From assembly GCA_028821195.1 (NCBI GenBank), contig JAPPHB010000136.1, forward strand, positions 12,772 to 61,393: a DNA stretch of 48,622 nucleotides. Direction: 5' to 3'. The notes under the pieces are model-generated. The model made no database searches. It was not told the origin of the DNA and was given only the letters and a program-made list of their open reading frames with translations. This document shows, piece by piece, positions 1 through 9,041 of this stretch. The stretch is from Gammaproteobacteria bacterium. Its GTDB lineage: Bacteria; Gemmatimonadota; Gemmatimonadetes; Longimicrobiales; Gaopeijiaceae. The translations under genes were made by a program, and so were the position numbers. Each line of letters opens with the position of its first letter. The stretch's first letter is position 1.

Positions 1-79
1 GTTGGCTCAATTATCGATGGGCCTCCGAAACGCAGGGCAAAAGTAGCGATGCCGCCCGCGTTTGTCCAACAGCCGGCGA

Positions 80-1114
80 TCAGCCTCCGTCCCTCGATTC
101 GCCGCTCTCGAGCAGCCCGCGCAGGACACACAGTTCGGCGTTGGCCAGACACGCTCCGGCGGCGCCCCGCACCCCGTTGTGCACCACGGTGACGAGCGCG
201 AGATCGTGTGGGGGGGCGGAGCGTATGCGGCCGACGCTGACCGCCATGCCGCGCGAGGTGCCGATGTCGAGGCGGGGCTGCGGCCGGTCGGGCTCCCGGC
301 GCACCGCGAGGGGCCGCTCCGGGAGCGTCGGCAGTTCGGGCAGTGATGCGCATGGCCGATAGTCGAGGAGGCAGCGCTCGACCTCCTCCGGGTCAGCCGG
401 CGTGCGCAGCTTCAGGAAGACATGCGCCATGTGCCCGTCGAGCACGGGCACCCGGTTCGTGCTGGCGGCGACTCGAATGCGGGTACCGAGGATCTTGTTG
501 AGTTCCGGGCCGATCTTTTCCTCTTCGCCGGAGATCCAGGGAACGACGTTTCCGGACATCCGGACCGCGCCCGTGCCGTTGAGCCCGGCGCCGGACAGCG
601 CCTGCAAGGTTACCAGCGTGGCCTCCTCGATCCCGAAACTCCTTTCGATCGGGGCCAGCGCCAGCGCAACTCCGACGACGACGCAGTTCGGGTTGGTCAC
701 CAGCGCGCCTCCCCGGGCGAACCAGCGCTGCGACCGGATCCGCTCCAGGTCTCCGGCGTTGATATCGGGCACGATCAGGGGCACATCCGCCCGCTGACGG
801 TGGGCGGAGGCGTTGCTGCAGACCACGTGGCCGGCGCGGGCGAGGTCGAGTTCCAGGTCGGTGGCGACGGCGCGCGGCAGCGCGGAGAGCACCAGGCGGC
901 TGCGCAGTCGATCGCGCACGGCACGCACCGGCAGGCCGGCCGCCGTGTCCGGGATGTCCCCGGTCAAGCTCCACTGCACCACGTCCGCATAGCGACGGCC
1001 GGCGCTCCGTGACGATGCGGCGACTTCGGCCAGCCGCAGCGAGGGGTGTCCGGCGAGCATGCGCACCAGACGCTGGCCGACGATTCCCGTGGCTCCGAGC
1101 ACGGCCACCGGCAT
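80..1114 (-). CDS. asd: Aspartate-semialdehyde dehydrogenase, archaeal/yeast-like type
   Basis: Reduces aspartyl phosphate to aspartate semialdehyde with NADPH, the branch point to lysine/diaminopimelate, threonine and methionine; cytoplasmic. The protein (344 residues from this start) opens with a Rossmann nucleotide-binding motif (VAVLGATGIVGQR), has the catalytic cysteine in NPNC (Cys144), the LQALSGAG segment and the GNVVPWISGEEEKIGPE stretch that mark the archaeal/fungal subgroup rather than the E. coli type. A GHMAHVFLKL segment carries the substrate-binding/catalytic His. The reading frame extends 46 codons upstream, but those residues are Arg/Pro-rich and precede the Rossmann strand, so the ATG at 1114 was chosen. 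It is the last gene of a long minus-strand run; no other lysine-pathway gene is adjacent, so it may have its own promoter in the 190-base gap before it. Confidence 0.93.
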   Translation of the reverse strand: MPVAVLGATGIVGQRLVRMLAGHPSLRLAEVAASSRSAGRRYADVVQWSLTGDIPDTAAGLPVRAVRDRLRSRLVLSALPRAVATDLELDLARAGHVVCSNASAHRQRADVPLIVPDINAGDLERIRSQRWFARGGALVTNPNCVVVGVALALAPIERSFGIEEATLVTLQALSGAGLNGTGAVRMSGNVVPWISGEEEKIGPELNKILGTRIRVAASTNRVPVLDGHMAHVFLKLRTPADPEEVERCLLDYRPCASLPELPTLPERPLAVRREPDRPQPRLDIGTSRGMAVSVGRIRSAPPHDLALVTVVHNGVRGAAGACLANAELCVLRGLLESGESRDGG

Positions 1115-1306
1115 GCGCGGATCCCGGGCGCTTCCGGAACGCGGGCTCTGACTGCTCACCGCAGGCAATCTCCTGGTGAGGACGGGCTCGACAGGATGAG
1201 CGAGCCGGATTTCAGTTGCGCGGAGGGTACAGGCATTCGGTAGTCGAGTCAACGGCGGCGATGTTCCACCACCCGGCCCGGGCAGCCCGCGGACGACCCC
1301 GCGCCG

Positions 1307-2020
1307 TCATTGTCCGGGAGACGCCGATTCGACGGGAAGATCCACGGGTGTCTGATAGAGGGAACGAAGGGTGCTTCGATCGCGCGCGGTGGGCGCCGGC
1401 GGCAGATCCGGGCCCGCCCACATGATGTCGGACGGGTCCGGCGAATGGCTCAGGATGCCCAGAACGTGTCCCATCTCGTGGATGACCAGCCGGTCGAGCA
1501 GTTCCCGGTCGTCGGTACGGCGGATGACCACGCGGTAGGTGACCTGCGAGGGTTTGCCGTCGCGGCGGGGCCACGTGCGCAGCGCATCGCGGGGGGCGTT
1601 CAGGCACCCGAGCGTCGAGGCGGCGCCCGTCACAAGCCCCAGGCACGTCATGGGAGTCGAGAGAACGCCCGTCGCATCGTGCCAGCGCAGCACCGCGCGC
1701 GCCTCGCCCAGGTCCGTGGTCTCCCGCAACCGCACTTCGCCGAACACCGCGGCGGATCGCCATGCCCGCACCGCCCCTTCAAGCGCCCGCCGCAGTTCGT
1801 CAGCGCCCGGCTCTTCGTCCACCACGAACACCGGCACCACGGCGCCCCGGTCCCAGTGGAAGGTTCGCTGGCGCGCGCGGCCATCGGTGCCGTAGACGGC
1901 CAGGCGGAAGTCGTAGGGGCCCGGAAGCGCCGGGACGGTCGCGCTGTCGCAGGCGGTGATGAGCGCCGTGCCCAACACGGCCGCCCGCCACGTCGATCCG
2001 GTTCCCCGCCACAGGTTCAT
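1307..2020 (-). CDS. Metzincin-like zinc metalloprotease lipoprotein
   Basis: Predicted secreted, membrane-anchored protease of 237 residues. Seen: a hydrophobic signal ending in lipobox LITAC (Cys24), and a zinc site HEMGHVLGILSHS (His181, Glu182, His185, third His at 192) followed by DIMW, which resembles a metzincin Met-turn. The third His is one residue later than in the classical HExxHxxGxxH of matrixins; the HExxHxxGxxxHS variant is known among bacterial matrixin-like proteins, so activity remains plausible. The ATG at 2018-2020 overlaps the upstream gene's stop as ATGA, implying translational coupling; a 34-codon upstream extension lacks any export signal and lies inside the neighbour, so it was rejected. 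Substrate unknown. Confidence 0.78.
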   Translation of the reverse strand: MNLWRGTGSTWRAAVLGTALITACDSATVPALPGPYDFRLAVYGTDGRARQRTFHWDRGAVVPVFVVDEEPGADELRRALEGAVRAWRSAAVFGEVRLRETTDLGEARAVLRWHDATGVLSTPMTCLGLVTGAASTLGCLNAPRDALRTWPRRDGKPSQVTYRVVIRRTDDRELLDRLVIHEMGHVLGILSHSPDPSDIMWAGPDLPPAPTARDRSTLRSLYQTPVDLPVESASPGQ

Positions 2021-2700
2021 GGCGTCCCCCACACCGGCACGGCGAGGTAGGCCAGGAATCGAGTTACCGCACCGGCCGCCGCGCCCGCTTCGTCCAGCGG
2101 GGCAGGATCGAACTCGTGCCACTGCGCCTCGGCCACCCCGACCGCGGCGAACGGACCGGGGAGGCGGTACCCGAACCCGCCGGACAGCAGCACGCCGGTG
2201 CGCCCGCTCCCTTCCAGCAGATTCACGTCGCTGCTGAGGTAAAGCACCTTTCCCGCCCCCGCGCGCACGTCCGCCCCCGGCAGCGGCGACAGCGGAGACC
2301 GAACCCCGCCGAGAATGTGGACGGCGGTCATCCGGCCGGCCGGCCAGGAGTTGCCCCCGCCCGCTCCGGCCACATCGGCAATGCTCACGCCGGAACGGAA
2401 CTCAAGCACGAGCGCAGGCCCGGGCCGGGCCGCCAGGGCCAGCTCGGCGACCGGCGCAGGCCGCGGGCCCACTTCCAGATCGCGCGCCACCGCCTCGAGT
2501 TCGGCCGGCACCACTGCAGTGCCCCGGGCGAACGGGGTGGAGTACACCCCGCCCCCGCGCACCTCCACCGTGAGCGGCATCTGCGCCGCGGCCGGCGCCG
2601 CCGACAGCGCCATCAGCATCAGGTGGAGAAGCCCGGCATACACCAGCCCGCGAGCCGAGCCTTGCACGACCGCCAGACCTCGCAGGGGCGCCCCGGTCAC
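2017..2700 (-). CDS. Secreted, probable outer-membrane beta-barrel protein, unknown function
   Basis: A 227-residue protein with an N-terminal signal sequence (hydrophobic LLHLMLMALSAAPAAA, likely cleaved after AAAQ) and a body of alternating short hydrophobic and glycine-rich stretches (for example VLLSGGFGYRLPGPFAAVGVAEAQ) typical of small outer-membrane barrels. No catalytic motif is visible and the family was not recognised. The start is GTG at 2698-2700, overlapping the endonuclease IV stop (GTGA); its own stop overlaps the metalloprotease start (ATGA). This tight coupling suggests it and the metalloprotease lipoprotein are made together at the cell surface. The barrel assignment is inference from composition. 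Confidence 0.6.
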   Translation of the reverse strand: MTGAPLRGLAVVQGSARGLVYAGLLHLMLMALSAAPAAAQMPLTVEVRGGGVYSTPFARGTAVVPAELEAVARDLEVGPRPAPVAELALAARPGPALVLEFRSGVSIADVAGAGGGNSWPAGRMTAVHILGGVRSPLSPLPGADVRAGAGKVLYLSSDVNLLEGSGRTGVLLSGGFGYRLPGPFAAVGVAEAQWHEFDPAPLDEAGAAAGAVTRFLAYLAVPVWGTP

Positions 2701-3566
2701 GTGCGCCAGGAACGCAGGAGCGCCAGGTTGCGCCGGTCGTTCGACACCACATCGTCGCCCTTGGGCGTCTCCAGCAGCTTGGGAATGTCCCGGAAGCGGG
2801 CGTCCCTCATGATGCGGCGAAAGGGAGCCTCGCCCAGCGTCCCCTCGCCGATCATCTCGTGCTGGTCGCGGCGGGAAGCGAAGGGGTGCTTCGAGTCGTT
2901 CAGATGAAAGAGCTCGAGCGCGCCCGGGCCGAGCGCGTCGTCGAAAGCCCGCCAGACGTCCTCGTAGCCACCAACCAGATCGTACCCGGCGGAAAACGCG
3001 TGACAGGTATCAAAGCATACCCCCATGCGCTGGTCCAGCGGCGCGCTCACACCCCCGCGGATCGCGGCGAGGTGCTCGAACCGGCCTCCGACGGTGGTGC
3101 CGGCCCCCGCGGTCAGCTCGAGCAGGACGCGGGGTCCATCCGGACACCCGTCGAGCGCCTCGGTCAGAGCCGCGGCGTTGCGGGCGATGCCGCTGGCGAT
3201 GTCGCCGTCGGTGGCGTTCCCCGGATGCGTGACGAGAAAGTCCAGGCCCAGATCGCGGCCGCGCGCCAGTTCGGCCCGGAAGCTGTCCAGGGACCGGCGC
3301 CAGAGGTCCGGATTCGGGGACGCCAGGTTGATGAGGTAGGAGTCGTGTGCGGCGGCACACCGGATGCCGGCGGCCGCACGCGCCTGCCTGAAGGCGCGGA
3401 CCCGCCTGCCGTCGAGGGTGGGCTCGGCCCAGCGGTTCGGCTGCTTGGTGAAGAGCTGAAGGTTGAGGGCGGTGATGTCCCGCGCACGGCCGGGCGCGCG
3501 CTCGACCCCGCCCGCTACCGAGACGTGGGCGCCGAGTTCGTCGGCGATGACGGCGGGAGCGGACAC
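2697..3566 (-). CDS. nfo: Endonuclease IV (AP endonuclease)
   Basis: Cleaves 5' of abasic sites in base-excision repair; cytoplasmic, three-zinc TIM barrel. The 289-residue length is normal for the family. Metal-ligand segments appear in order: AAAHDSYLINL, VTHPGN, LLELTAG, VCFDTCHAFSAGYDL, LFHLNDSKHPFASRRDQHEMIGEG and the final LLETPKG. The frame is open for a further 91 codons upstream, but that extension is the shadow of rpsN; the GTG at 3564-3566, giving MSAPAVIADELGAHVS, is the first start after rpsN and puts the first beta strand at the right distance. No strong Shine-Dalgarno is seen before it. It follows rpsN by 25 bases and overlaps the next gene by 4. Confidence 0.93.
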   Translation of the reverse strand: MSAPAVIADELGAHVSVAGGVERAPGRARDITALNLQLFTKQPNRWAEPTLDGRRVRAFRQARAAAGIRCAAAHDSYLINLASPNPDLWRRSLDSFRAELARGRDLGLDFLVTHPGNATDGDIASGIARNAAALTEALDGCPDGPRVLLELTAGAGTTVGGRFEHLAAIRGGVSAPLDQRMGVCFDTCHAFSAGYDLVGGYEDVWRAFDDALGPGALELFHLNDSKHPFASRRDQHEMIGEGTLGEAPFRRIMRDARFRDIPKLLETPKGDDVVSNDRRNLALLRSWRT

Positions 3567-3591
3567 CGCCGCGGGCCGCCCGGGCCGGGCG

Positions 3592-3897
3592 CTACCAGCT
3601 GGACTTGCGGACCCCGGGGATCTTCCCCTCCAGGGACCACTCGCGGAATGCGATGCGGGAGAGCCCGAACTTCTTGATGTGGCCGCGGGGCCGTCCCGAG
3701 GTGCCGCAGCGGTTCCGGTAGCGCGTCGCGCTGGAATCGCGCGGCAGCTTCCGCAGCGCCCACTGGGCTTCCCGCTTCTCATCCGTGGACTTGTCCGGAT
3801 CGGCGATGATCTTGCGAAGTTCGCGACGGCGCTCCGCATAGCGCTCGATCAGCTCCGCGCGCTTCAGGTTCTGTTCGATCTTTCCTCGTTTTGCCAC
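3592..3897 (-). CDS. rpsN: Small ribosomal subunit protein S14, zinc-independent (C-) form
   Basis: Ribosomal protein S14 of the 30S head, 101 residues, the length of the long zinc-free form (the zinc form is about 61). It has the family signature [21 protein letters not shown] and the C-terminal GVRKSSW, but only one Cys, so no zinc ribbon. Start is GTG at 3895-3897 preceded by an AAGGAAGG Shine-Dalgarno. It is not in the main ribosomal protein operon; instead it sits two genes from a cysteine-free L31, an association typical of zinc-sparing ribosomal paralogues, although nothing here proves zinc regulation. Whether the genome also has a C+ S14 cannot be seen in this window. Confidence 0.95.
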   Translation of the reverse strand: MAKRGKIEQNLKRAELIERYAERRRELRKIIADPDKSTDEKREAQWALRKLPRDSSATRYRNRCGTSGRPRGHIKKFGLSRIAFREWSLEGKIPGVRKSSW

Positions 3898-3916
3898 CTT
3901 GCGCCTTCCTTGAGTG

Positions 3917-4288
3917 CTAGTGGGCGGACGAGCCCCGGGGAGCCGCGAGCATGGGCCCCAGCGGGCGTCCCCCGATCAGATGCATGTGGAGGTGGTAGAC
4001 CTCCTGGCACCCGTCCTCGCCACAGTTGACGATCAGCCGGTATCCGGTTTCCGCAATGCCCTGCTCCCGGGCGATCCGGGCCGCGACCGCAAACATGCGG
4101 CCCAGCACCGGTTCGTCGGCGTCCGTTACGTCGCGCGCGCTTGCGATGATGTGGTTGGGCACCACCAGCACATGCGTGGGCGCGGCCGGCTCGATATCGC
4201 GAAATGCGGTCACCAGGTCGTCCTGATAGACGATGTCGGCCGGAATCTCCCGTCGGACGATCCGGGAGAAGATCGTGTCTGCCGCCAT
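3917..4288 (-). CDS. HIT family nucleotide hydrolase (histidine triad protein)
   Basis: Hint-type purine nucleoside phosphoramidase/AMP hydrolase of the HIT superfamily, 123 residues, cytoplasmic. It opens with [20 protein letters not shown], has the HVLVVPN strand, and ends with the histidine triad [10 protein letters not shown] (His99, His101, His103; His101 would be the nucleophile). The ATG at 4286-4288 follows the L31 stop by 11 bases and the stop precedes rpsN by 19, so the three are probably one transcript. The exact cellular substrate of bacterial HIT proteins is not well defined; the ribosomal neighbours do not settle it. Confidence 0.93.
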   Translation of the reverse strand: MAADTIFSRIVRREIPADIVYQDDLVTAFRDIEPAAPTHVLVVPNHIIASARDVTDADEPVLGRMFAVAARIAREQGIAETGYRLIVNCGEDGCQEVYHLHMHLIGGRPLGPMLAAPRGSSAH

Positions 4289-4299
4289 CCCCGGACCGG

Positions 4300-4584
4300 C
4301 TACTTCCCGTCCGACCCGTCCGCGTCGGACTTCTTGCGCATCTGTCGCGCATAGCGCTGCTGGAAGCGCTCGACGCGGCCCGCGGTATCCACCATGCGCT
4401 GCGTGCCCGTGTAGAACGGGTGCGAGGAACTCGAGATCTCCAGGCTGACCAGGGGATACTCGTTGCCGTCTTCCCACTTGATGGTCTTGTCGCTCTTGAC
4501 GGTCGATCGGGTCAGGAACGCGTAGCCGTTGGACGCGTCCTGAAACACCACCGGGTGATACGCCGGGTGAATTCCTTCTTTCAT
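4300..4584 (-). CDS. rpmE2: Large ribosomal subunit protein L31 type B (cysteine-free)
   Basis: Ribosomal protein L31, 94 residues. It begins [16 protein letters not shown], contains the [16 protein letters not shown] insertion and [15 protein letters not shown], all hallmarks of the type B form. There is no Cys, so it cannot bind the zinc held by type A L31. In many bacteria this form is made when zinc is scarce (Zur regulation). No clear Zur-box-like AT-rich palindrome is visible in the 93 bases upstream (4585-4677), so that regulation is not supported here. The C-terminal tail ([12 protein letters not shown]) is longer and more charged than usual. Confidence 0.94.
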   Translation of the reverse strand: MKEGIHPAYHPVVFQDASNGYAFLTRSTVKSDKTIKWEDGNEYPLVSLEISSSSHPFYTGTQRMVDTAGRVERFQQRYARQMRKKSDADGSDGK

Positions 4585-4677
4585 TCCCTGGGCTCCGAAG
4601 ACTCTGGGGTGCGGCCGCCGCCGTTCGCGGACGAAGGGCCGACAGCCGACAAGTGTACCGAAAAAAGGGACTGCGGG

Positions 4678-5178
4678 TCAACGCCCCGGGCCCTGTTCCG
4701 GCGGGGTCAGCCTGAAGCTGCCCAGGACTTGATCGTCGGGTGGGAGTTCGTCGGCACCCGCGGGATAGCCGTTCAACTCCAGGATGTACGCCATGACGTC
4801 CACGTAGGTCTGGCGCGGCAGCCCTCCCGGGTTGTCGTCGGGCATCGTGCGGCGCAGTTCCCGGTACAGGTCGCGGGCGGTGCGGCGCGCCCACACGTCC
4901 GTGAACACCGGGCCCTTGAACTCGCTCGTGTAGTGGCAGTCGGAGCAGACCTGACGAAACGCGCGCTGCCCGCGGCGGGCCTGTTCCTCCGTATAGAAGG
5001 CGACAAGAGCCGGAGGCGCCGTCGCCGGAGCGCCTGCCGCCGCGGGAGGGGCGTCGTCCGGAGCCGGCGTCTCCAGAGCCGCAGACTCGGGGGAAGGAGA
5101 CGCCGATGGCGCCTCTGGAGACCCCGCACACCCCGGAATCAGCAGAACCACAATGACGAACGACATGCGTGATGACAT
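4678..5178 (-). CDS. Monohaem c-type cytochrome lipoprotein
   Basis: A 166-residue periplasmic electron carrier. It has a short signal with lipobox IPGC (Cys17), a Pro/Ala/Ser-rich linker of about 40 residues, then one haem-binding CSDCH (Cys78, Cys81, His82). A Met in [25 protein letters not shown] about 30 residues later is the likely axial ligand, in the manner of class I cytochromes (GGLP...YVDVMAYIL is a common ending). The ATG lies 8 bases after the multicopper oxidase stop, so the two are probably cotranscribed; an electron-transfer partnership between this cytochrome and the oxidase is a reasonable inference, not shown. Confidence 0.87.
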   Translation of the reverse strand: MSSRMSFVIVVLLIPGCAGSPEAPSASPSPESAALETPAPDDAPPAAAGAPATAPPALVAFYTEEQARRGQRAFRQVCSDCHYTSEFKGPVFTDVWARRTARDLYRELRRTMPDDNPGGLPRQTYVDVMAYILELNGYPAGADELPPDDQVLGSFRLTPPEQGPGR

Positions 5179-5186
5179 CGGCGGCA

Positions 5187-6851
5187 CTACTCCTCCGTAA
5201 CCTCGAAGACGAACATCATTCCCGCGTGCAGGTGCTCCGCGATGTGACAGTGCACCATCCACGACCCCGGATTCGACATCTCCACGAGGAGATCCATGGT
5301 CGAGCCCACCGGCAGGATGGTGGTGTCCTTCCACACCAGGTTGGTGTTGGGGATGCCGTCGCGCTCCGTCACCAGGAAGCGCTGCCCGTGAATGTGGATG
5401 GGATGGTTCATCGGGTGAAACGACTCGGGATCGTTGAACACCCGGATCTTGACCACGTCGCCCACGCGGAAGCGCCACTGGATGTCCCCGTTCTCGCGCC
5501 CGCTGGCCGGCTCCCGCAGGATCCAGGTCACCTGGGTGCCCGTGGAGAGCCAGTTCATCATCGGCATGCCGTCGTTCCACTCGACCGGCGGCACATAGAA
5601 GGTGTCGGCCTCCATCGACGCCACGATGGGCACGGGAAGGTCGCGCACCCGTACCGTGGTCACGAGTTCGTAGTCCACCGGCTTGCCCAGCAGGGCGCGG
5701 AAGGGTTCGATGTCCTCGGCCACGTCCGGGTTCTCGCGCAGTCCATCGAACGCCTGCGTGACGGCGTCGTCGACAGCGGGGCCGTTCACGCTCACCACCG
5801 CCAGCGTGTCCTCGTGCGGGTAGAAGGTGCCGCGGAAGTGGTTCACGGCCTGGATCGTGTTGGTGATGCCCACCTGCCCGGCCTCCGGGAAGCGCACGTC
5901 CACCACGTAGCGCTCGGCGGGCGCGATGACCACGCTCTCCACCCAGGTCTCGCGCTCGAACTTGCCGATGTCGGAAGCGACCAGCTTCACGCGCGCATTC
6001 CCGAAGCGGACGTTGAAGGTGCGCGTGTTGGCGACATTGGTCAGGTAGAAGCGGACCACCTCGCCGGCGCGCGCTTCGATGCGGTGGTCGTCGACCCCGT
6101 TGGTCAGCATCACGGTGCCGAAGCGTCCCATGAGCGCGTGCGTGGGCGCTTCCTCCCCCCAGGGGATGAGGCCCTGATCGTCGATGAGGACGTCGTCGAG
6201 CACGAGCAGCTCTTCGCGGTGGGAGGGACCGTAATAGTCGGGGGCCGCCGCCATGACCAGCAGGTTCCCGTAGAGACCCAGGTCCTGCTGGACGTCCTCG
6301 CGCATGTGCGGGTGGTACCAGAACATGCCGGCGTCGGGAACGTCGATCTCGTAGGTGAAGGTCTCGCCTTCGGCGATGGGATCCTGGGTCAGCCCGGCAA
6401 CGCCGTCGAAGCGGTTCTCCAGCCGTATGCCGTGCCAGTGGACCGTCGTGGGCAGCTGAATGCGGTTGGTCACCCGCACCATGATGCGCGAGCCGCGGTC
6501 CGCCTGGATGAGGGGACCCGGGTACTGGCCGCCGTATCCGAGCATGGCGTAGTCGCGCCCGCCGATCGTGCGCCGGACCACGGAAACATCCATGTCGAGG
6601 GTGTCGCCATCCGCCAGAACCACCCGCCGGCTGGGCTCGGCCGCCGGAAACATCGCGGGATCCATGCCGTCCCCGATGAGAAACGGGCGTACGGGCGGGA
6701 GCGCGTTCTCGAGCCCAGGCACCATGGGCATGGTCATGTCCATCGGCGGCATGCGCCAGCCGCCGGCTTCGCCGTGGGCGCCGTGGCCCATCATCTGATG
6801 CTCCTGGGCCGCGAGCGCGCCCGGCAGGACGGCCAGGAGAAGGACTCGCAT
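5187..6851 (-). CDS. Secreted multicopper oxidase (split form)
   Basis: Three-cupredoxin multicopper oxidase of 554 residues acting in the periplasm or outside the cell. Copper motifs in order: HWHGIR (His138/His140), WYHPH (His180/His182), [10 protein letters not shown], and [12 protein letters not shown] near the C-terminus (Cys535 bridging the type 1 and trinuclear centres, Met as axial ligand). Residues about 17-46 form a Met/His-rich stretch after the signal, a likely copper-binding segment. The body is clearly homologous to the C-terminal two-thirds of the fused oxidase at 10741-13029. Start: ATG at 6851 gives a very short signal ([15 protein letters not shown]); a GTG at 6867-6869 adding six residues gives a more normal signal, so that start is also possible. 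Substrate (organic, Cu(I) or other metal) unknown. Confidence 0.9.
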   Translation of the reverse strand: MRVLLLAVLPGALAAQEHQMMGHGAHGEAGGWRMPPMDMTMPMVPGLENALPPVRPFLIGDGMDPAMFPAAEPSRRVVLADGDTLDMDVSVVRRTIGGRDYAMLGYGGQYPGPLIQADRGSRIMVRVTNRIQLPTTVHWHGIRLENRFDGVAGLTQDPIAEGETFTYEIDVPDAGMFWYHPHMREDVQQDLGLYGNLLVMAAAPDYYGPSHREELLVLDDVLIDDQGLIPWGEEAPTHALMGRFGTVMLTNGVDDHRIEARAGEVVRFYLTNVANTRTFNVRFGNARVKLVASDIGKFERETWVESVVIAPAERYVVDVRFPEAGQVGITNTIQAVNHFRGTFYPHEDTLAVVSVNGPAVDDAVTQAFDGLRENPDVAEDIEPFRALLGKPVDYELVTTVRVRDLPVPIVASMEADTFYVPPVEWNDGMPMMNWLSTGTQVTWILREPASGRENGDIQWRFRVGDVVKIRVFNDPESFHPMNHPIHIHGQRFLVTERDGIPNTNLVWKDTTILPVGSTMDLLVEMSNPGSWMVHCHIAEHLHAGMMFVFEVTEE

Positions 6852-6883
6852 TCCGTGAAGGAGGCGCACCGGCGTCGGCTGCC

Positions 6884-7495
6884 TCAATCGTAGCCGTAGG
6901 CGGCGCAGTTCTCCTCTTCGAAGGCGCCGTGCCCCGCCATGGTGTGCATCTGCCCGCTGCGGGACATGCCGCGCATCACCACCGGGCCCGTCCACATCGC
7001 GGCCCCTGGATCGTCGGCGGGCTCGAGCGTGACCACCAGCAGAAACTTGTTCCACTGCGCCCGGCCTCGGAGCGGACCGCCGTCGGCCAGCGCGCCGATG
7101 CGCTCGACCTTGTCCAGGTTCGGTGTGGTCAGCCATCCCACATAGACGCCTTCGCGGGGCGCCATCAGGCGTTCCACCGAGAGCCACACGTCGAGCACGT
7201 AGCTGCCGTCCTCCGCCAGGGTGACCCCGAACGGGGAGTCGGGGAAGGTCACCTCGCCCAGTCCCGCCGCGAGGCCCGTGCCCGGAAGCCTGCGCGTGCT
7301 CACCACCGGGAAGGCGTAGTAGGCCGGGGCGTCGACCGGGGCGGCGGATACTGGCAGCGGGACGTGGACCGCCTCGCTGGACCCGAGGGCCTCCGGCTGC
7401 GCGCACGTTGCCGGAGGAATCCCGGGAGATGGATCTCCGCTTCCCCGAGCAATCCCGGCGAGAAGCGCGAGCACCAGCAGCATCTTGCCCGTCAT
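6884..7495 (-). CDS. Secreted protein homologous to the N-terminal domain of the fused multicopper oxidase
   Basis: A 203-residue protein with an N-terminal signal sequence (KMLLVLALLAGIARG). No named family was recognised, but it lines up with residues about 60-190 of the fused oxidase encoded at 10741-13029: shared landmarks are SPFGVT/GPFGVT, LTTPNLDKVERIG/ATTPTLDPMIRLG, and PLRGRAQWNKFLLVVT/PLGRVSFNKFLIMVT, then a Met/His-rich end (MRGMSRSGQMHTMAGHG). In the fused protein this domain precedes the oxidase; here it is a separate gene 32 bases upstream of one. It is therefore probably a dedicated partner or regulatory domain for this oxidase type, possibly copper-binding through its Met/His tail. 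Role otherwise unknown. Confidence 0.82.
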   Translation of the reverse strand: MTGKMLLVLALLAGIARGSGDPSPGIPPATCAQPEALGSSEAVHVPLPVSAAPVDAPAYYAFPVVSTRRLPGTGLAAGLGEVTFPDSPFGVTLAEDGSYVLDVWLSVERLMAPREGVYVGWLTTPNLDKVERIGALADGGPLRGRAQWNKFLLVVTLEPADDPGAAMWTGPVVMRGMSRSGQMHTMAGHGAFEEENCAAYGYD

Positions 7496-7513
7496 CAGGT
7501 CACCATCGTGGGA

Positions 7514-8878
7514 TCAGGGCTCCTGGCTGACCGGGCGCGGACGGGTCTCGTCCCATTTCTGGACGCTGGAGATGTCCGGCATGCCCCAGTCCTCGCCGTT
7601 CCATCCACTGAACCCCTCCATGCGGAAGGTCCAGAACCCGGTGCTCATGTCGCTCACGACGATGAGTCCGTCCTCGTTGCGCACGTCCACGCCGAACGCC
7701 CCGTTGAACACGGGGGTGCGGAAGTCGCGTGCGTTGGGCGACCCGACATAGGTGTCGTAGTAGCCGACCGTGACCGGGTTGGTCGGATCCATCAGGCTGA
7801 AGATCTGAAGACCGTCAAGATACCCGGAGACGAAGACGTAGGGCCAGCGCACTTCGTGGTTGTGCACCAGGTTCTGCCAGTCGGCGGTCCAGGCGGAGAT
7901 GGGCCGATTGATGTTGGTCTGGGTGCCCTCGAGCGCGGGCTGAAGATCGAAGATGCGCAGCGGCGCGTACTGGTACTCGGTCTCGGCGATCACGTAGCGG
8001 CCGTCGGGGCTGGGCGTGAAGGTGTGGCCCGAGCGGACGCCGCTGATGCCCGTCATCGTGACCACGAGCTCCGGGTTGTCCAGATCGCTGATGTTGTAGA
8101 CGTAGTAGCCCCCGGTGCCGCCGCCGTAGAAGCGGTCCTGCCCGGTGTCCGGATGATACGCGGCGTAGAAGTCGTGGTATCCGCGCCCGCTGCCCTGCCC
8201 GAGCGGGGACTCGGGAACCGGAATCCGTCCCGCCAGGGCGTCCGAGGGATCGCCGTCGATGGCCTTCGCCATGTCGTAGGCGTGGGCGAACGGGCCGCGC
8301 ACCGTGGTCAGCAGGAGCACGCGGCCATCGGAATGCTTGTAGATGAAGATGTTGTGGAAGCCCCCGGGCAGCTCCGGCTCCCGGATGCGGGCGACCTCGC
8401 GCACGGTGGTCGGATCGGGAAGCCCGGTGACGTCCAGGATGACTGCGCCCAGGTCGGGGTTGGGACCGCCCTGGCCGAACTGAAGGGACTGCACCACGTA
8501 GTAGCGGCCGTCGAGCTTGAAGTACTTGACATCCATGCCGCCCGTGCGCTGGTGCAGGTCCTGGTTCTCGATGCGCCAGCGGTAAATCACCTCCGGCTTC
8601 TCGGGATCCTCGAGGTTGATGATGTCGGTGCCCTTGGGCCCGACTTCGCCGTACACCATGCGCGCGACGTACGCGTAGGGACGGTGCATCTCCTGCTCGA
8701 GTTCGATGTCCGCGATGCTGAGCTGCGGGCCGAGGGGGACGTGGCCGAGCACGTCCATGTTGTCGCTGCCCGGTTTCATCGGCGTCCACTGGCCGGCCGC
8801 GGGCGCGGCGGCCAGAGCGAGCGCCAGAACGGCGGCCCCGGTTTTCACGATGGTCGAATGGACGACGCTTGTTCGCAT
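7514..8878 (-). CDS. Secreted LVIVD-repeat beta-propeller protein
   Basis: A 454-residue exported protein. Signal: MRTSVVHSTIVKTGAAVLALALAAAPAAGQ region, cleavage likely after AAG. The body has repeated blades of the LVIVD type: GTDIINLEDPEKPEVIYRW, GAVILDVTGLPDPTTVREV, YYVYNISDLDNPELVVTMTG, LQIFSLMDPTNPVTVGYYD. Such propellers usually bind proteins or ligands rather than catalyse. The ATG at 8878 has an AAGGAG Shine-Dalgarno 7 bases upstream; the 53 extra upstream codons carry no export signal and were rejected. It lies 18 bases before the small oxidase-partner gene, so it probably belongs to the copper-oxidase transcript. Confidence 0.82.
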   Translation of the reverse strand: MRTSVVHSTIVKTGAAVLALALAAAPAAGQWTPMKPGSDNMDVLGHVPLGPQLSIADIELEQEMHRPYAYVARMVYGEVGPKGTDIINLEDPEKPEVIYRWRIENQDLHQRTGGMDVKYFKLDGRYYVVQSLQFGQGGPNPDLGAVILDVTGLPDPTTVREVARIREPELPGGFHNIFIYKHSDGRVLLLTTVRGPFAHAYDMAKAIDGDPSDALAGRIPVPESPLGQGSGRGYHDFYAAYHPDTGQDRFYGGGTGGYYVYNISDLDNPELVVTMTGISGVRSGHTFTPSPDGRYVIAETEYQYAPLRIFDLQPALEGTQTNINRPISAWTADWQNLVHNHEVRWPYVFVSGYLDGLQIFSLMDPTNPVTVGYYDTYVGSPNARDFRTPVFNGAFGVDVRNEDGLIVVSDMSTGFWTFRMEGFSGWNGEDWGMPDISSVQKWDETRPRPVSQEP

Positions 8879-8977
8879 GGCGAACTCCTTCGGCAGGATG
8901 GCAACAGGATTTCCGGACCCACGCGGGCCCGTCCGGTCATAGTAACCTGATTCGGACCTCGCGCGCACGAGGCCGTG

Positions 8978-9041
8978 ATGAATGCGGCTCCCAGGGAAGG
9001 AAAAGGCATTGGCCGGGAACGCGGGCTTGCACCGCATTCAT
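8978..9041. repeat. Inverted repeat between phosphatase and LVIVD genes
   Basis: Two perfect 10-base arms, ATGAATGCGG at 8978-8987 and CCGCATTCAT at 9032-9041, separated by 44 bases and overlapping the stop of the PhoD-type gene. No T-run follows, so it is not a classical terminator. It may be an RNA structure at the gene boundary or chance. Confidence 0.3.

Noticed and set aside
4585..4677. Zur box for the zinc-free ribosomal protein genes
   Set aside because: No AT-rich palindrome of the expected kind occurs in the gap.
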